Part shown: piece by piece, positions 9,501-15,297 of the stretch
Numbering within the stretch: the stretch's first letter is position 1
How the letters are laid out: every line of letters starts with the position of its first letter
Virus record (IMG/VR): IMGVR_UViG_3300048037_000104
Coordinates: 1 to 29,830 of that record
Length of the DNA stretch: 29,830 bases
Source: a virus
Strand: one strand, 5' to 3'
Position numbers and translations under genes: made by a program
The notes under the pieces: model-generated
What the model was told of the DNA's origin: nothing
The model's input: only the letters and a program-made list of their open reading frames with translations
The model's database searches: none

Positions 9501-9852
9501 CCTTTACATATATTGTTCCACCACCACTACCAGTTATGATCCTTGTATTTCTTGTTCCTGCTACTTCTTCTGTATTGTCTTTTATTGTATCTCCTAAAAA
9601 CTCTGCTACTGCTACTTCACCACCCTCTACTGGATCTATTTTAAATTCTTTATCATATGTCGCACCATGAACGTACGCCAACTTCCTGATCTCATCTATA
9701 GATGATTGGTCTTCAGAAGGTGCTGTAAACTGGATAGTTCTAAATGAAGGGAAAGATCTTACAAATTCTAAATAACTATGCTGACCCATTATTAGTGCTT
9801 GAGCACCATCAAGAGTCATAGAACTTGCTACCTTTACTAAAAGGGTTGCCAT
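3598..9852 (-). CDS. Giant virion protein with subtilisin-like protease, cupredoxin-like and Ig/FN3 domains
   Basis: This is a 2084-residue modular structural protein. An apparently complete S8 peptidase domain spans about 265-556: Asp in VYVLDTGI (D272), His in NSHGTW (H337), oxyanion Asn in SAGNG (N454) and Ser in QGTSFSGP (S551). Cupredoxin-like modules follow or surround it at about 146-222 (ligands lost), 772-826 (C-terminal half), 870-967 (H907, C955, H958, M961), 980-1025 (N-terminal half) and 1508-1640. A putative-Ig (He_PIG-like) segment lies at 1050-1110, six Ig-like domains with YQWQ and YRC motifs at about 1115-1879, and FN3-like beta domains from 1885 to the end. It starts behind a perfect late promoter and is coupled to gp13, so it is probably a neck- or tail-associated fibre. 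Protease activity and target are unknown; processing of itself or of host surface proteins are both possible. Confidence 0.88.
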   Translation of the reverse strand: MATLLVKVASSMTLDGAQALIMGQHSYLEFVRSFPSFRTIQFTAPSEDQSSIDEIRKLAYVHGATYDKEFKIDPVEGGEVAVAEFLGDTIKDNTEEVAGTRNTRIITGSGGGTIYVKVANYSGNQRFQFASTQGGVYSRIATYSGFVQGGTYTFDQSDSSNTGHRIAFSLTPDGTHNDGVQYTYKVTTAGTPGSSGAYTRIEVDSVTASVLYWYNVSNSDYGAYNDSPLRYGGIAIHDFWHLDRISKQSRSFLNGVYNTTEEADGVDVYVLDTGIRGASRPTGSGVGLHPELFDVTNNADLNALSEQQSYRVYEVPGYSSGYTVNGVANSNEDDNSHGTWCANLIGGIKNGVAHKVKLYALKCFSSAGGGTLSGIMNAYQAVINHNDSGNANYKGNTRPAVINASFGSTQPSGSFPYIELNEAGTDAGFDVELYDETEKDVVDANIVLVRSAGNGFKSSSNAFLGPLQGRYQAGTRSAGYSDGDVNTVDVNIASISVGATDYNDRWADFSNYGSGVTVTAPGQHITTPQYDWTTNTPYSSVSNYDNIQGTSFSGPIVCGVVCQFIAANNYNLNTGTLPVLCKNWIRGSGDPGNFAAVSTTAYPSNTAHEYKLPTNPFAVSSGSNILKIYYNAIDSSAFLNKIGKKLQMRIGASSLSVGGLNIKEISNDDWYSITGQSAANNYIEITVVNSGTSNEVAGGSNNYGCIISDTHEGSDGPTFGNVTLFAELDSEEAGHTGRAINQIPVDTGVDFDYSQTGALISKVRGLFTQYISKTVTWFYNGSLSQSGGQGVTNGRIYWDTTGVTAGNYYYQCSAHNDMYGTISLTGSGGTAKRYWNVTASGSSNYTITEQNVNLVTNTYNFAVTASGSQDYIVAGTDRNGSVSGNDPAIVCQVGDTINFNMNAGSSHPTVFKTVQGTGSSNQVSQGTYTGGGASASGTVKWVTTGVTPGVYYYQCTAHNNMYGTITVQTNSSAGQSGDDAGINATIGDILVFDTTAGSSHPLYIKTVQGTGTGNLVTTGKIGGDGFAHNGAVSLDVGVDEFKSYANETFNNGESYTLSGDDISGTGLTLNTSSGVLSGTVTSSYQDTFFDIIVTENSSGEARNYNFHTEGTGVVVTIGDQPSDSTIEAGAGTNATFGPLNASVSDSSTITYQWQYSTGGAWTSISSLSGHSGETTETLTVDDQYAFNGWQYRCVLGSNTAAADTTSNSATLTVTRVVTISSQPQAQSAISPAAATFNISAATADGASITYAWDKSEDNTVWHQIPGATSSSYTTTATTYDTGGVPPASFDADNGDYFRCRVNATGASEVTSNSALLSVTRSITVDTQPQGTTGAVGGTAQFSVAASISDGDSADINYQWQLSLDDGNNFSTIGGANSATYTTPTLTAQFDEYQYRVLLSAAGANNIFTNAAILQVETVAVSVVSNPDDSIIDEGQTTSFTAAGTVQTQQITALLNSSFGVGNWTTPSGGGASAKTETASDPELYNSIWSNHAPSVDYQWQRKDGGGTVAVTVGVDNISGQATGVFYFDGVEKPNATEFERGETYIFDQSDSSNANYNTQEHPLMFSTGVDGDHNGHGHYMMGITYKLDGVTKTMAEYVSGFGSATTKTIEWIVPPNAAGTLYYWCHYHTGQGNSLLTTEPYTDISGATSPTYNTGTATYAADNADRYRCKLSAVGADADVFTDAALLTVYRTHQISAQPVNATGNEGGTSSFTVAGTTSSGSHTYQWSKSDNGVDYNTIPGAVSATYTTPALVFADDNDDRYKCTLSLVGAENDLTSTFAVQTVLRVITISQQPQPQTVIEGQSATYSITAAITSGTINYQWQKSVDSGGNWANINGATSASYTTVTQPFPTLNNEYRCVLSNANAISVTSDSATITVNESEFVDSPASMSVDIDGTTNLTFNRQPTFTSGAFVSQYAGSAHAASYWLIKRVADNVTVYDTATITVPDLSGGDTGNLTTFTVPAGTLDFQITYQVQAKFKDNAGLVSNYSSPVQFTTPVVDQPEIQTITPAFNPTVNTVSPAIKPGYGHNSTDWQFSQAETFNSIVHQSLGNSTNLLSYTLPGDVTLLPTTTYYVRVRFNVDTV
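4216..6510 (-). repeat. Array of six Ig-like domains
   Basis: Within the 2084-residue protein, residues 1115-1879 hold six diverged repeats of roughly 90-100 residues. Each opens with a strand like VTISSQPQ or ITISQQPQ, has YQWQKS/YQWQRK near the middle, a segment GATSxSYTT, then YRC(K/R/V)LS and ends with a strand such as SATLTVTR. These are hallmarks of phage Ig-like folds. The fourth copy is about 270 residues long because it carries two insertions. Residue boundaries are estimated by eye. Confidence 0.8.
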
Positions 9853-9881
9853 TGAATATTAGTCAGTATTATCCTCTTTTG

Positions 9882-9889
9882 TATTTATA
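9882..9889 (-). promoter_or_regulatory. Perfect T4-type late promoter TATAAATA
   Basis: The minus strand carries an exact TATAAATA 30 bases before the ATG of the giant subtilase-containing gene, in the 43-base divergent gap. The predicted start of transcription near 9876 leaves a leader of about 24 bases. This would drive the giant gene and the coupled gp13, gp14, gp15 and gp16. It sits only seven bases upstream of the opposing plus-strand gene, so the two transcription units cannot be regulated wholly independently. Confidence 0.7.
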
Positions 9890-9895
9890 GAACTC

Positions 9896-10183
9896 ATGGC
9901 TGGACTTAGAGACAGAGAAGCACCAACAGGTGAATATAGACTCAGAGAACACCTCTGGAGTAGAACTGAAGCAAGATTTGATGGAAGTTCAGACACTATT
10001 CCATTTGACGTTGGCGACAAATATGACGACAGACCTATAATTTCTATAGGCATAACAAAAAACATCTACGGTAAAAGATACTATCTCATTGTTGAAGGAG
10101 ATAAAACCCATGCCCGTAGACGTTTAGAATTTGATGAGAAGCATGACTTGATATCAAGTAAGTTCCTCAAGTTTATAGATTAA
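9896..10183 (+). CDS. Unknown 95-residue protein, the only plus-strand gene
   Basis: I do not recognise this protein. It is a soluble, highly charged sequence with an Arg/Asp/Glu-rich N-terminal half (LRDREAPTGEYRLREHLWSR) and a beta-alpha looking C-terminal half (RPIISIGITKNIYGKRYYLIVEGD, quoted in part by position 46-70). The composition is that of a normal globular protein, while the overlapping minus-strand frame at 9859-10065 is Ser/Leu-rich and looks like a shadow. Its stop codon abuts the stop of the convergent gene at 10184. No Shine-Dalgarno sequence is evident; TATTAT at 9867-9872 could serve as a sigma70-like -10 box but there is no good -35 box. Opposite orientation suggests expression at a different time from the late genes. 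Confidence 0.6.
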   Translation: MAGLRDREAPTGEYRLREHLWSRTEARFDGSSDTIPFDVGDKYDDRPIISIGITKNIYGKRYYLIVEGDKTHARRRLEFDEKHDLISSKFLKFID

Positions 10184-10384
10184 TTATTTAACCTTGGCAG
10201 GTGTAGGGGGTGCTTCTGTTGCCTCCTCTTTGTCCTGCGTTGCTAATCTAAGACCTTCTATTGCTCCTTGTAGACGCAGTAGTTGGTCTTCTCTTGTTTT
10301 AAGGGCATCTTTAATTTCTGCCACTTCTGCTTTTACCTTGCTCTGTTGCTCAGTAAAGTCTGTAATCATTTCGTCAATAGTCAT
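10184..10384 (-). CDS. Small coiled-coil protein, last gene of the oxygenase run
   Basis: A 66-residue protein that is almost entirely helical: residues 5-52 show heptad-like hydrophobic spacing (MITDFTEQQSKVKAEVAEIK, then LLRLQGAIEGLRLATQ), followed by a flexible Ala/Pro/Lys tail. The start overlaps the stop of the upstream 101-residue gene in an ATGA arrangement. Size and coiled-coil nature recall T4 gp57A, the tail-fibre trimerisation chaperone, but the sequence similarity is only generic and I would not name it so. The RLQGAIEGL segment resembles RLEGACEAL in its upstream neighbour, so the two may be related. Confidence 0.7.
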   Translation of the reverse strand: MTIDEMITDFTEQQSKVKAEVAEIKDALKTREDQLLRLQGAIEGLRLATQDKEEATEAPPTPAKVK

Positions 10385-10686
10385 GCTGTAGTTGGTTCAG
10401 TACGTTTAATTTTAGATTCAGCACCGATAACTACGGTGCGTACAATGTCGAGTGCTTCACAAGCACCCTCCAAACGATTCACTTTTGTACGTGCATCGTT
10501 AAGGTCAGTTAGGTCTATACGAGTCATAAGACTAGAGTTCTTATCGAGCTCCTCTTCTTTCTCTTTGACATCATCTCTTGCTTCGGTTAGCTGAGAAACG
10601 AAGTCTTCCCATACCGCATCGAAAGTCCACTCTTTAGTTTCATTTTCAACGGTACCCATCCCTGCTGTTTCTGGTGCGTCAGACAT
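10381..10686 (-). CDS. Small acidic coiled-coil protein
   Basis: A 101-residue acidic protein, not recognised. Residues 22-90 are predicted helical with a strongly charged coiled-coil stretch (TEARDDVKEKEEELDKN) and a second helix containing VNRLEGACEALDIVRTVV. That second helix resembles the RLQGAIEGL helix of the next gene. The start ATGTCTGA contains the stop of the upstream oxygenase (8-base overlap) and its own stop overlaps the next start by 4 bases, so it is part of the same coupled unit. A scaffold or chaperone role is possible but unsupported by any motif. Confidence 0.7.
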   Translation of the reverse strand: MSDAPETAGMGTVENETKEWTFDAVWEDFVSQLTEARDDVKEKEEELDKNSSLMTRIDLTDLNDARTKVNRLEGACEALDIVRTVVIGAESKIKRTEPTTA

Positions 10687-11296
10687 AATTTTTTACTTCA
10701 TCTTGTATATCTTGCTGTGCGAGAGCAAAAGGTGTGGCGAGATAAGGACGTGTGTCATACTTCAGATCTTTATGTAGACCATCAGCATAAACATACTGCA
10801 TAAAAGCATTGATATGTTCTTTGCCTGTATACTTTTCTCTCCAGTGTGGAATGTTTCCACTGTATATTACCACATCACCTGGTTCTAAGTCAATAGAAAG
10901 AGTCTGACCTTCCCATAAAAAATTTAGATCCCACTTGATGTCACGAGCAATAGACAGGTTAACTGCCAACTCTGAGGATCGTCGATCAGTATGCCTAACC
11001 AACTCACTTCCTTCAGTATATATGCGACCATAAGAATAGGTCGGTTCGATACTTGTCTTGAGTATTTCCTCCACTTGAGGTTTCAAATGTAGACCCAATG
11101 CTTCAAAGCACAAAGGTGAATACCAAGAAAAAGTATTAGGAACAGTGGGGTCATTATAACCCTCATTGCTACCCATGGCAAGTAGGGCATCCCTCATCAA
11201 TCTAAACTCGGTGTACAAGTAATCGACTAATGGATCAGGCACTGCCTTCTTCCATACTCTAATTATCGGTTTGTATTTTGTAGTTACGTCTGTCAT
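10679..11296 (-). CDS. Putative Fe(II)/2OG oxygenase, HxD type
   Basis: From the ATG at 11296 this gives 205 residues. The C-terminal half is a double-stranded beta-helix pattern: metal ligands H102 and D104 in LVRHTDRRSSELAVNLSI, then LEPGDVVIYSGNIPHW with distal H151, followed by strand INAFMQYVYA. This is the arrangement of the prolyl-4-hydroxylase-like superfamily, whose members hydroxylate proteins or small molecules using Fe(II), O2 and 2-oxoglutarate. An alternative GTG at 11326 would add ten residues but overlap the upstream gene even more; I chose the ATG. The 38-base overlap with the upstream JmjC-like gene is the longest in the run. Substrate is unknown. Confidence 0.75.
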   Translation of the reverse strand: MTDVTTKYKPIIRVWKKAVPDPLVDYLYTEFRLMRDALLAMGSNEGYNDPTVPNTFSWYSPLCFEALGLHLKPQVEEILKTSIEPTYSYGRIYTEGSELVRHTDRRSSELAVNLSIARDIKWDLNFLWEGQTLSIDLEPGDVVIYSGNIPHWREKYTGKEHINAFMQYVYADGLHKDLKYDTRPYLATPFALAQQDIQDEVKNYV

Positions 11297-11951
11297 AGAA
11301 CTCTGGATTGAGTACAGTCGGCACACAAGGAATACTCATTGATAACCTTGTTTTATTTGGTAAAGCACAATGATATGCTCTATCAGGTATATAGAGAAGA
11401 TCGCCAGGTTTTAATATCCCTTCCCATTCAACCTCCATTATATCATAGTTTATTGGTTTGTCATTATGACATTTAAGTAATGATGATTGTTTGTTCTTAT
11501 ATACTTTCCATGGTGTCTCTCCAACACACTGAACTATAAAATTAGAGAAGTGATCACAGTGTGTCTTGAATGATGGTGAGGTACCTTTAGATCCATACAC
11601 ATGTATATCTACATTCACATTTAGAGATCTCTCTATCTCTATACACAGGTCTTGTGTCCATCTATTCATCTTACTGTACCCAGTAATTACAAAACTTTCA
11701 CCACCTTGTATGTGTTCGTATATTGTGTTCTTATCCTGACATGGTACAGGTGACCAGAATGGTTTGTACTGTTCTAGATGTTTCTTATTACCATCCTTAT
11801 TAATTAGTTCCCAGTACAAATCATCACGGGTAAGGCATCTCTCTACCTCTTTCCATGATAGGTACTCAGTTGGTTTGTCTAAGAACTGCGGTACGTGTAC
11901 TACACCGTCATCGCAGATTAGATCACGCGACGCGAAGAAACGGCTTAACAC
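11259..11951 (-). CDS. JmjC/cupin-like Fe(II)/2OG oxygenase
   Basis: This 230-residue protein shows the JmjC (cupin_4-like) signature: H131 and D133 in SFKTHCDHFSNFIVQCVG, then TPWKVY, then ILKPGDLLYIPDRAYHCALP with distal H194, and a following basic strand TRLSMSIPC. In this superfamily such proteins hydroxylate side chains of ribosomal proteins, histones or other proteins, or small molecules. The only in-frame start near the upstream stop is GTG at 11951, which gives a 29-base overlap with the previous gene; the next Met is far inside at residue 95, so an alternative start codon is required. Context suggests it acts alongside the other oxygenases; the target is unknown. Confidence 0.75.
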   Translation of the reverse strand: MLSRFFASRDLICDDGVVHVPQFLDKPTEYLSWKEVERCLTRDDLYWELINKDGNKKHLEQYKPFWSPVPCQDKNTIYEHIQGGESFVITGYSKMNRWTQDLCIEIERSLNVNVDIHVYGSKGTSPSFKTHCDHFSNFIVQCVGETPWKVYKNKQSSLLKCHNDKPINYDIMEVEWEGILKPGDLLYIPDRAYHCALPNKTRLSMSIPCVPTVLNPEFYDRRNYKIQTDN

Positions 11952-12543
11952 TTTCTTGAATTTTTCTTGCTACTATGTTGATTGTGATTGCTAACCTAGC
12001 ATCATGATGTTGAGGACACGAACTAGCATGGTAGTGCTTACCATCAAAAACAAAAAGCTTGTTCTTTTCGGGATGGCATTGATACTTGATTGTATACTTC
12101 TCGCTCTCCTTCTTCTCTTCAAATACGACTGTCGGACCATCGGAATTGTTTACGTAATAAAGGCATGTGTAGTGTTCGACCAGTGATGACTCAGGAAAGT
12201 CAACATGTGGTTGATTGTGTAGTAGATGTTCTTCTCTAAATGTAGGGAAGTTTAATCCACATCTAAGTCTAGATAGATACCACTCGTCAAATTTTAGATC
12301 AAGGGCATCAATAATGTAGTGATAAAAGAAACTAAAGTCACCATACCAACTACTCATGTTACCATCTCTATAGGGAGTATGGTGCATACCTGGTTGACTC
12401 CTGTAGTAGTCAGGTACCTCTGATCTTTCTTTGGGTGATACAGTTACATCATCTAACCAGAACCATGGGAACTCGTTGGATGTCATTTTATCATGTAACT
12501 CATTTGCCAATGAGATTGGCAAAAAGTTTTTAATCTCTCTCAT
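11923..12543 (-). CDS. Fe(II)/2OG oxygenase, prolyl-hydroxylase-like
   Basis: This 206-residue protein has the clearest 2OG oxygenase set of the island: H113-V-D115 in NQPHVDFPESS, a beta strand LYYVNNSDGPTVVFEE, then NKLFVFDGKHYHASS with distal H172, and R183 in DARLAITINI, which is at the place of the 2-oxoglutarate-binding Arg. It therefore looks catalytically complete. The N-terminus REIKNFLPISLANELHDKM resembles the opening helix of phage oxygenases. The PHVDFP motif also occurs in the gene at 13100-13906, so these two may be paralogues. The start overlaps the upstream stop by 4 bases (ATGA). Confidence 0.85.
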   Translation of the reverse strand: MREIKNFLPISLANELHDKMTSNEFPWFWLDDVTVSPKERSEVPDYYRSQPGMHHTPYRDGNMSSWYGDFSFFYHYIIDALDLKFDEWYLSRLRCGLNFPTFREEHLLHNQPHVDFPESSLVEHYTCLYYVNNSDGPTVVFEEKKESEKYTIKYQCHPEKNKLFVFDGKHYHASSCPQHHDARLAITINIVARKIQESVKPFLRVA

Positions 12544-13100
12544 CTTATATTGAATGATATTGATATTCTATCTTCATCAGATAGATTCGCTTTCACGTGA
12601 TGTTCTTGCCAAGCAGGAAAAATAAGTAATCTATTTTTCACGGGTGCATAGCACCATTCAGCATTACTATATCTAGTTGGGTTTGGTGCGACTGTTCCCA
12701 GAGCATACCCACCTGACCTAGTAAAACATATGTCACCTGATCTCTCAGGAGATGACACATAGAACACACCAGATAGTCTTGCTTCTGGGTGTACGTGTAC
12801 TTGATTGTAGGAATACTTCGGATTGATATTGATCCAAAGATTTTCTATCCAACGATCACCTTTAGGTATACCCAAATCTTTCGCTATGTTGTGTGACTCT
12901 TTGACGATATACAATACAAGTTCAGACAATGGTGTGTTACCGAACTCTTTATAATCTTCAGACTGCCACCCACCAACGTTAGATATAACTCTGCCAGGAT
13001 TTTCTTTCATACATGAGTAGCACCAGTATTTCATACTGTCTACATCAAGATCAAGATCAAAACCCCAGATAGGTGTGGAGAATATTTCGTCTAGAAACAT
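12540..13100 (-). CDS. Putative 2OG-Fe(II) oxygenase, TIGR02466-like (HxH type)
   Basis: This 186-residue protein begins with IFSTPIWGFDLDLD, the typical opening of the TIGR02466/PF13759 group found in marine phages. The core follows: VHVHPEARLSGVFYVSSP (H102, H104), SGDICF, then KNRLLIFPAWQEHHV (H167 and H168) and RISISFN with R178. In this group the classical HxD is replaced by HxH, so the exact metal ligands are less certain. The family is annotated as putative oxygenase without a demonstrated substrate as far as I know. It starts one base inside the previous stop, in a tightly packed order with the other oxygenases. Confidence 0.82.
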   Translation of the reverse strand: MFLDEIFSTPIWGFDLDLDVDSMKYWCYSCMKENPGRVISNVGGWQSEDYKEFGNTPLSELVLYIVKESHNIAKDLGIPKGDRWIENLWININPKYSYNQVHVHPEARLSGVFYVSSPERSGDICFTRSGGYALGTVAPNPTRYSNAEWCYAPVKNRLLIFPAWQEHHVKANLSDEDRISISFNIR

Positions 13101-13906
13101 TAAACAGGAACTTCTTGTGATTTAAAGACCTTTGCTAATGATTTGTATTTGAAACCAAAGCAATGAGACCATCTCCATTCTACACTATCTGCCACAAAAG
13201 GGCAATGTGGTAAGTTACCATTATAGATTGTCATCGTTCCATGCTTGACAGGAGCTGATGCTATCTTCCTAAATCCCCAGTGGAATGCTTGCTTACTGCT
13301 GAGATTCTGGAAGCCGTCTGTATGATTTTTTCCGTCTCCAACCCAATCGTGCCATTCTTGATACCGTTGGTGACGTGAATCAAGTTGGAAATCGTACCGT
13401 CCTTCAGACACCTCTCCTTTGTAGTCGTAAATGTCAGTTGTTGTTTCTCCTTCTTCATGTTCTGTTAACCATAAGTTTCCTATCCATCCCTCATCATCAG
13501 GAAAATCTACATGTGGGATGTATGAATTTACTAGAGGACGACACTCGCCCTTGAAATATATATTACCCCATTCCGATAGACGTTCATCTATCAATTCTAA
13601 CTCAGGACCTTGATGAAAGTGTTCTCTAATAACAAACTCTCTTACTGCCTCACATAGGGGTTGTGTAACCCAATATGGTAGGTGGTGCACCATGAAAGGA
13701 TTGTGATCCCAGTCTTCATCATTGTTGTTAGGGTCAACTATAGGATAAGAAGATGCTATCTTTTTGAATAATCCAAGACCACCTTCTTTAAAGATATCTT
13801 CTACTACCCAATACTTACTATAGTTCTTATACTTCCACTCACTAACTGGTTTGAAGATAGGTTTTGTTTCAGTGTATACTCTTTTTGAGATAGGAAGTCT
13901 AATCAT
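13100..13906 (-). CDS. Putative Fe(II)/2OG oxygenase with insertion
   Basis: This protein has 268 residues. A metal-binding HxD pair is seen in YIPHVDFPDDEG (H132, D134), followed by GNLWL, and a distal half GTMTIYNGNLPHCPFV (H234) with R245 in SVEWRWSHCF at the place of the 2OG-binding Arg. Between the halves lies a long charged, aromatic-rich segment (about 150-215, with RYQEWHDWVGDG) that is absent from the 206-residue relative at 11923-12543; it may form a substrate lid. The N-terminal 70 residues are unrecognised. The start ATGATTAG contains the stop of the upstream gene. Confidence 0.72.
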   Translation of the reverse strand: MIRLPISKRVYTETKPIFKPVSEWKYKNYSKYWVVEDIFKEGGLGLFKKIASSYPIVDPNNNDEDWDHNPFMVHHLPYWVTQPLCEAVREFVIREHFHQGPELELIDERLSEWGNIYFKGECRPLVNSYIPHVDFPDDEGWIGNLWLTEHEEGETTTDIYDYKGEVSEGRYDFQLDSRHQRYQEWHDWVGDGKNHTDGFQNLSSKQAFHWGFRKIASAPVKHGTMTIYNGNLPHCPFVADSVEWRWSHCFGFKYKSLAKVFKSQEVPV

Positions 13907-14507
13907 AACCTTGATAATTAAATGACATTGCTATACGAGGACCTACGGTGCTCTCGTCTACTCTATGTCTCACCCACGATGGGAAGAGAACATATTCAAA
14001 TTGTTCAGCAGGGAACTCACTTGCTATAGTATGTATCCCCTTCATCATAGCGTATGGTTGGTTACGTAGAATGTAATCATTAGGGTTACAGAATTTTATA
14101 TTACTAGATCCTTTTGGTTTTCTAAAATAGTATACACATGATATCTGACAGTTACCCCACCATCCATCATTGTGACTGTGCTCCACTGTGGTGTCTCCTG
14201 CGAAGTGCTTGTTCGCCCATCCATCTCTACATCTGATATCTGCCATCTTCTTATATCCTAGAGTATATACCCAGTATTCTTTCACAGCAAATAGTAATGG
14301 TTTCATCAACCACTGGAGTTCTTCTTTCAGATGTATCTTCATCTCATCAGGACCTGTAGATAAACCTGACTCACCTTCAAAGTCACCTAACTTTCTATCA
14401 AGAAAGATACGACTCAGCATAGTCTCAGTAGCAGCATCATCATACTCAGGTGGTACTATTCTGCCCTTAACTATAGGTACAGAAAACAGGGGGTACTCAT
14501 CACTCAT
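13899..14507 (-). CDS. Putative 2OG-Fe(II) oxygenase, TIGR02466-like (HxH type)
   Basis: This 202-residue protein opens with YPLFSVPIVKGRI, the family start. The core reads TVEHSHNDGWWGNCQISCVY (H110, H112, D114), SSNIKFCNP, then EYVLFPSWVRHRVDES (H181) and RIAMSFNY (R191). This matches the same HxH group as the 186-residue gene, but the two sequences differ strongly outside the motifs. Unlike that gene, an Asp follows at H112+2, so it may still offer a His-Asp pair to the metal. It overlaps the 265-residue gene upstream by 8 bases and the next oxygenase by 8 bases. Confidence 0.8.
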   Translation of the reverse strand: MSDEYPLFSVPIVKGRIVPPEYDDAATETMLSRIFLDRKLGDFEGESGLSTGPDEMKIHLKEELQWLMKPLLFAVKEYWVYTLGYKKMADIRCRDGWANKHFAGDTTVEHSHNDGWWGNCQISCVYYFRKPKGSSNIKFCNPNDYILRNQPYAMMKGIHTIASEFPAEQFEYVLFPSWVRHRVDESTVGPRIAMSFNYQGYD

Positions 14508-15297
14508 TCCAATACTTCTTTAATATTTTATTAGTCTTAAGTTGTCTCTGAGTTGTATTAACATTCTCAGGAAACTCATTGTACGCAGTGAATATAAACT
14601 CTTCCTCTAGTTTGTAATCTTTAGGTGTAGCTACATCAACTGACATGTCAAGATCCTCTAGCATTCTACGTGACATAGGAACATAACAGCATAGAGGTGT
14701 TCCTGCTCTAACTGTTGTGTCACCTTCCATCAGGTGCCAGAGGAGTTGGACATTGACTTCATAAGCAGTACGTGGATCGAGAATACCAGATACTGCCGAG
14801 AAGCGAGTTTCATTAACGAAAGGTACTTTTGTCTGGAGAAATACGACATCATCATCGGCTTGTACTCGCCAAGTAGTATTGATTTTTACTACTTGATCTA
14901 CTGTTCTATCCTTACTAGAATCCATCAACCATTTGGTTACATCTGTTTCATGTAGAACGACATACTCAGATGATGGAGGATTGAAAGGAGTTGTAGTGAA
15001 CAGGATTGTATGTCCGTCTCCATTGGTGTGAACTTTAAAGTCAGCAGGAGCATAGACGACATAACCTGTCCTCATAATAGAATTTATAGCAGGACAACGA
15101 CCTATAGAATTAGGATGATGTTGTTCTCCTTGTAATAGTTTTCCTACAGGACACTTACTTAGTCTTTCTCTATAGTCATCTCTCTCTTCTTTCACCCACT
15201 TCCTATCAAGATCTGCTGCCTTGGTGATAGGGTGTAGTGTGTGTACCGCAGGGTGTAAACTAAAGAACCTTGCTTTTGGTTTCTTTCTCTTAAACAT
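14500..15297 (-). CDS. Unrecognised 265-residue protein next to the halogenases
   Basis: I do not firmly recognise this protein. It is basic at the N-terminus (MFKRKKPKARFFSLHP), has a Cys-Pro motif (GRCPAINSIMRTGYVVYAPADFKV, residues 67-89 by position), a beta-rich middle, and a strand-turn motif RAGTPLCCYVPMSRR (197-211). The GY-x-x-P-x-D and GTP-x-x-x-x-x-P elements faintly recall a conserved protein family of unknown function (DUF6065) that I associate with halogenase neighbourhoods, but this is from memory and untested. Its start codon contains the stop of the halogenase at 15290, so it is likely made in step with it. It could be a partner or substrate-binding protein of the halogenase; that is inference. 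Confidence 0.7.
   Translation of the reverse strand: MFKRKKPKARFFSLHPAVHTLHPITKAADLDRKWVKEERDDYRERLSKCPVGKLLQGEQHHPNSIGRCPAINSIMRTGYVVYAPADFKVHTNGDGHTILFTTTPFNPPSSEYVVLHETDVTKWLMDSSKDRTVDQVVKINTTWRVQADDDVVFLQTKVPFVNETRFSAVSGILDPRTAYEVNVQLLWHLMEGDTTVRAGTPLCCYVPMSRRMLEDLDMSVDVATPKDYKLEEEFIFTAYNEFPENVNTTQRQLKTNKILKKYWNE

Noticed and set aside
9859-10065. 68-residue minus-strand frame opposite the 95-residue plus-strand gene
   Set aside because: Ser/Leu/Pro-rich composition without structure, and it overlaps the late promoter; the plus-strand frame has normal protein composition.
10170-10200. A terminator at the convergent gene ends
   Set aside because: No stem-loop followed by a T run could be seen around the abutting stop codons.
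11297-11326. GTG at 11326 as the start of the last oxygenase
   Set aside because: It would lengthen the overlap with the upstream gene to 68 bases and has no Shine-Dalgarno; the ATG at 11296 is simpler.
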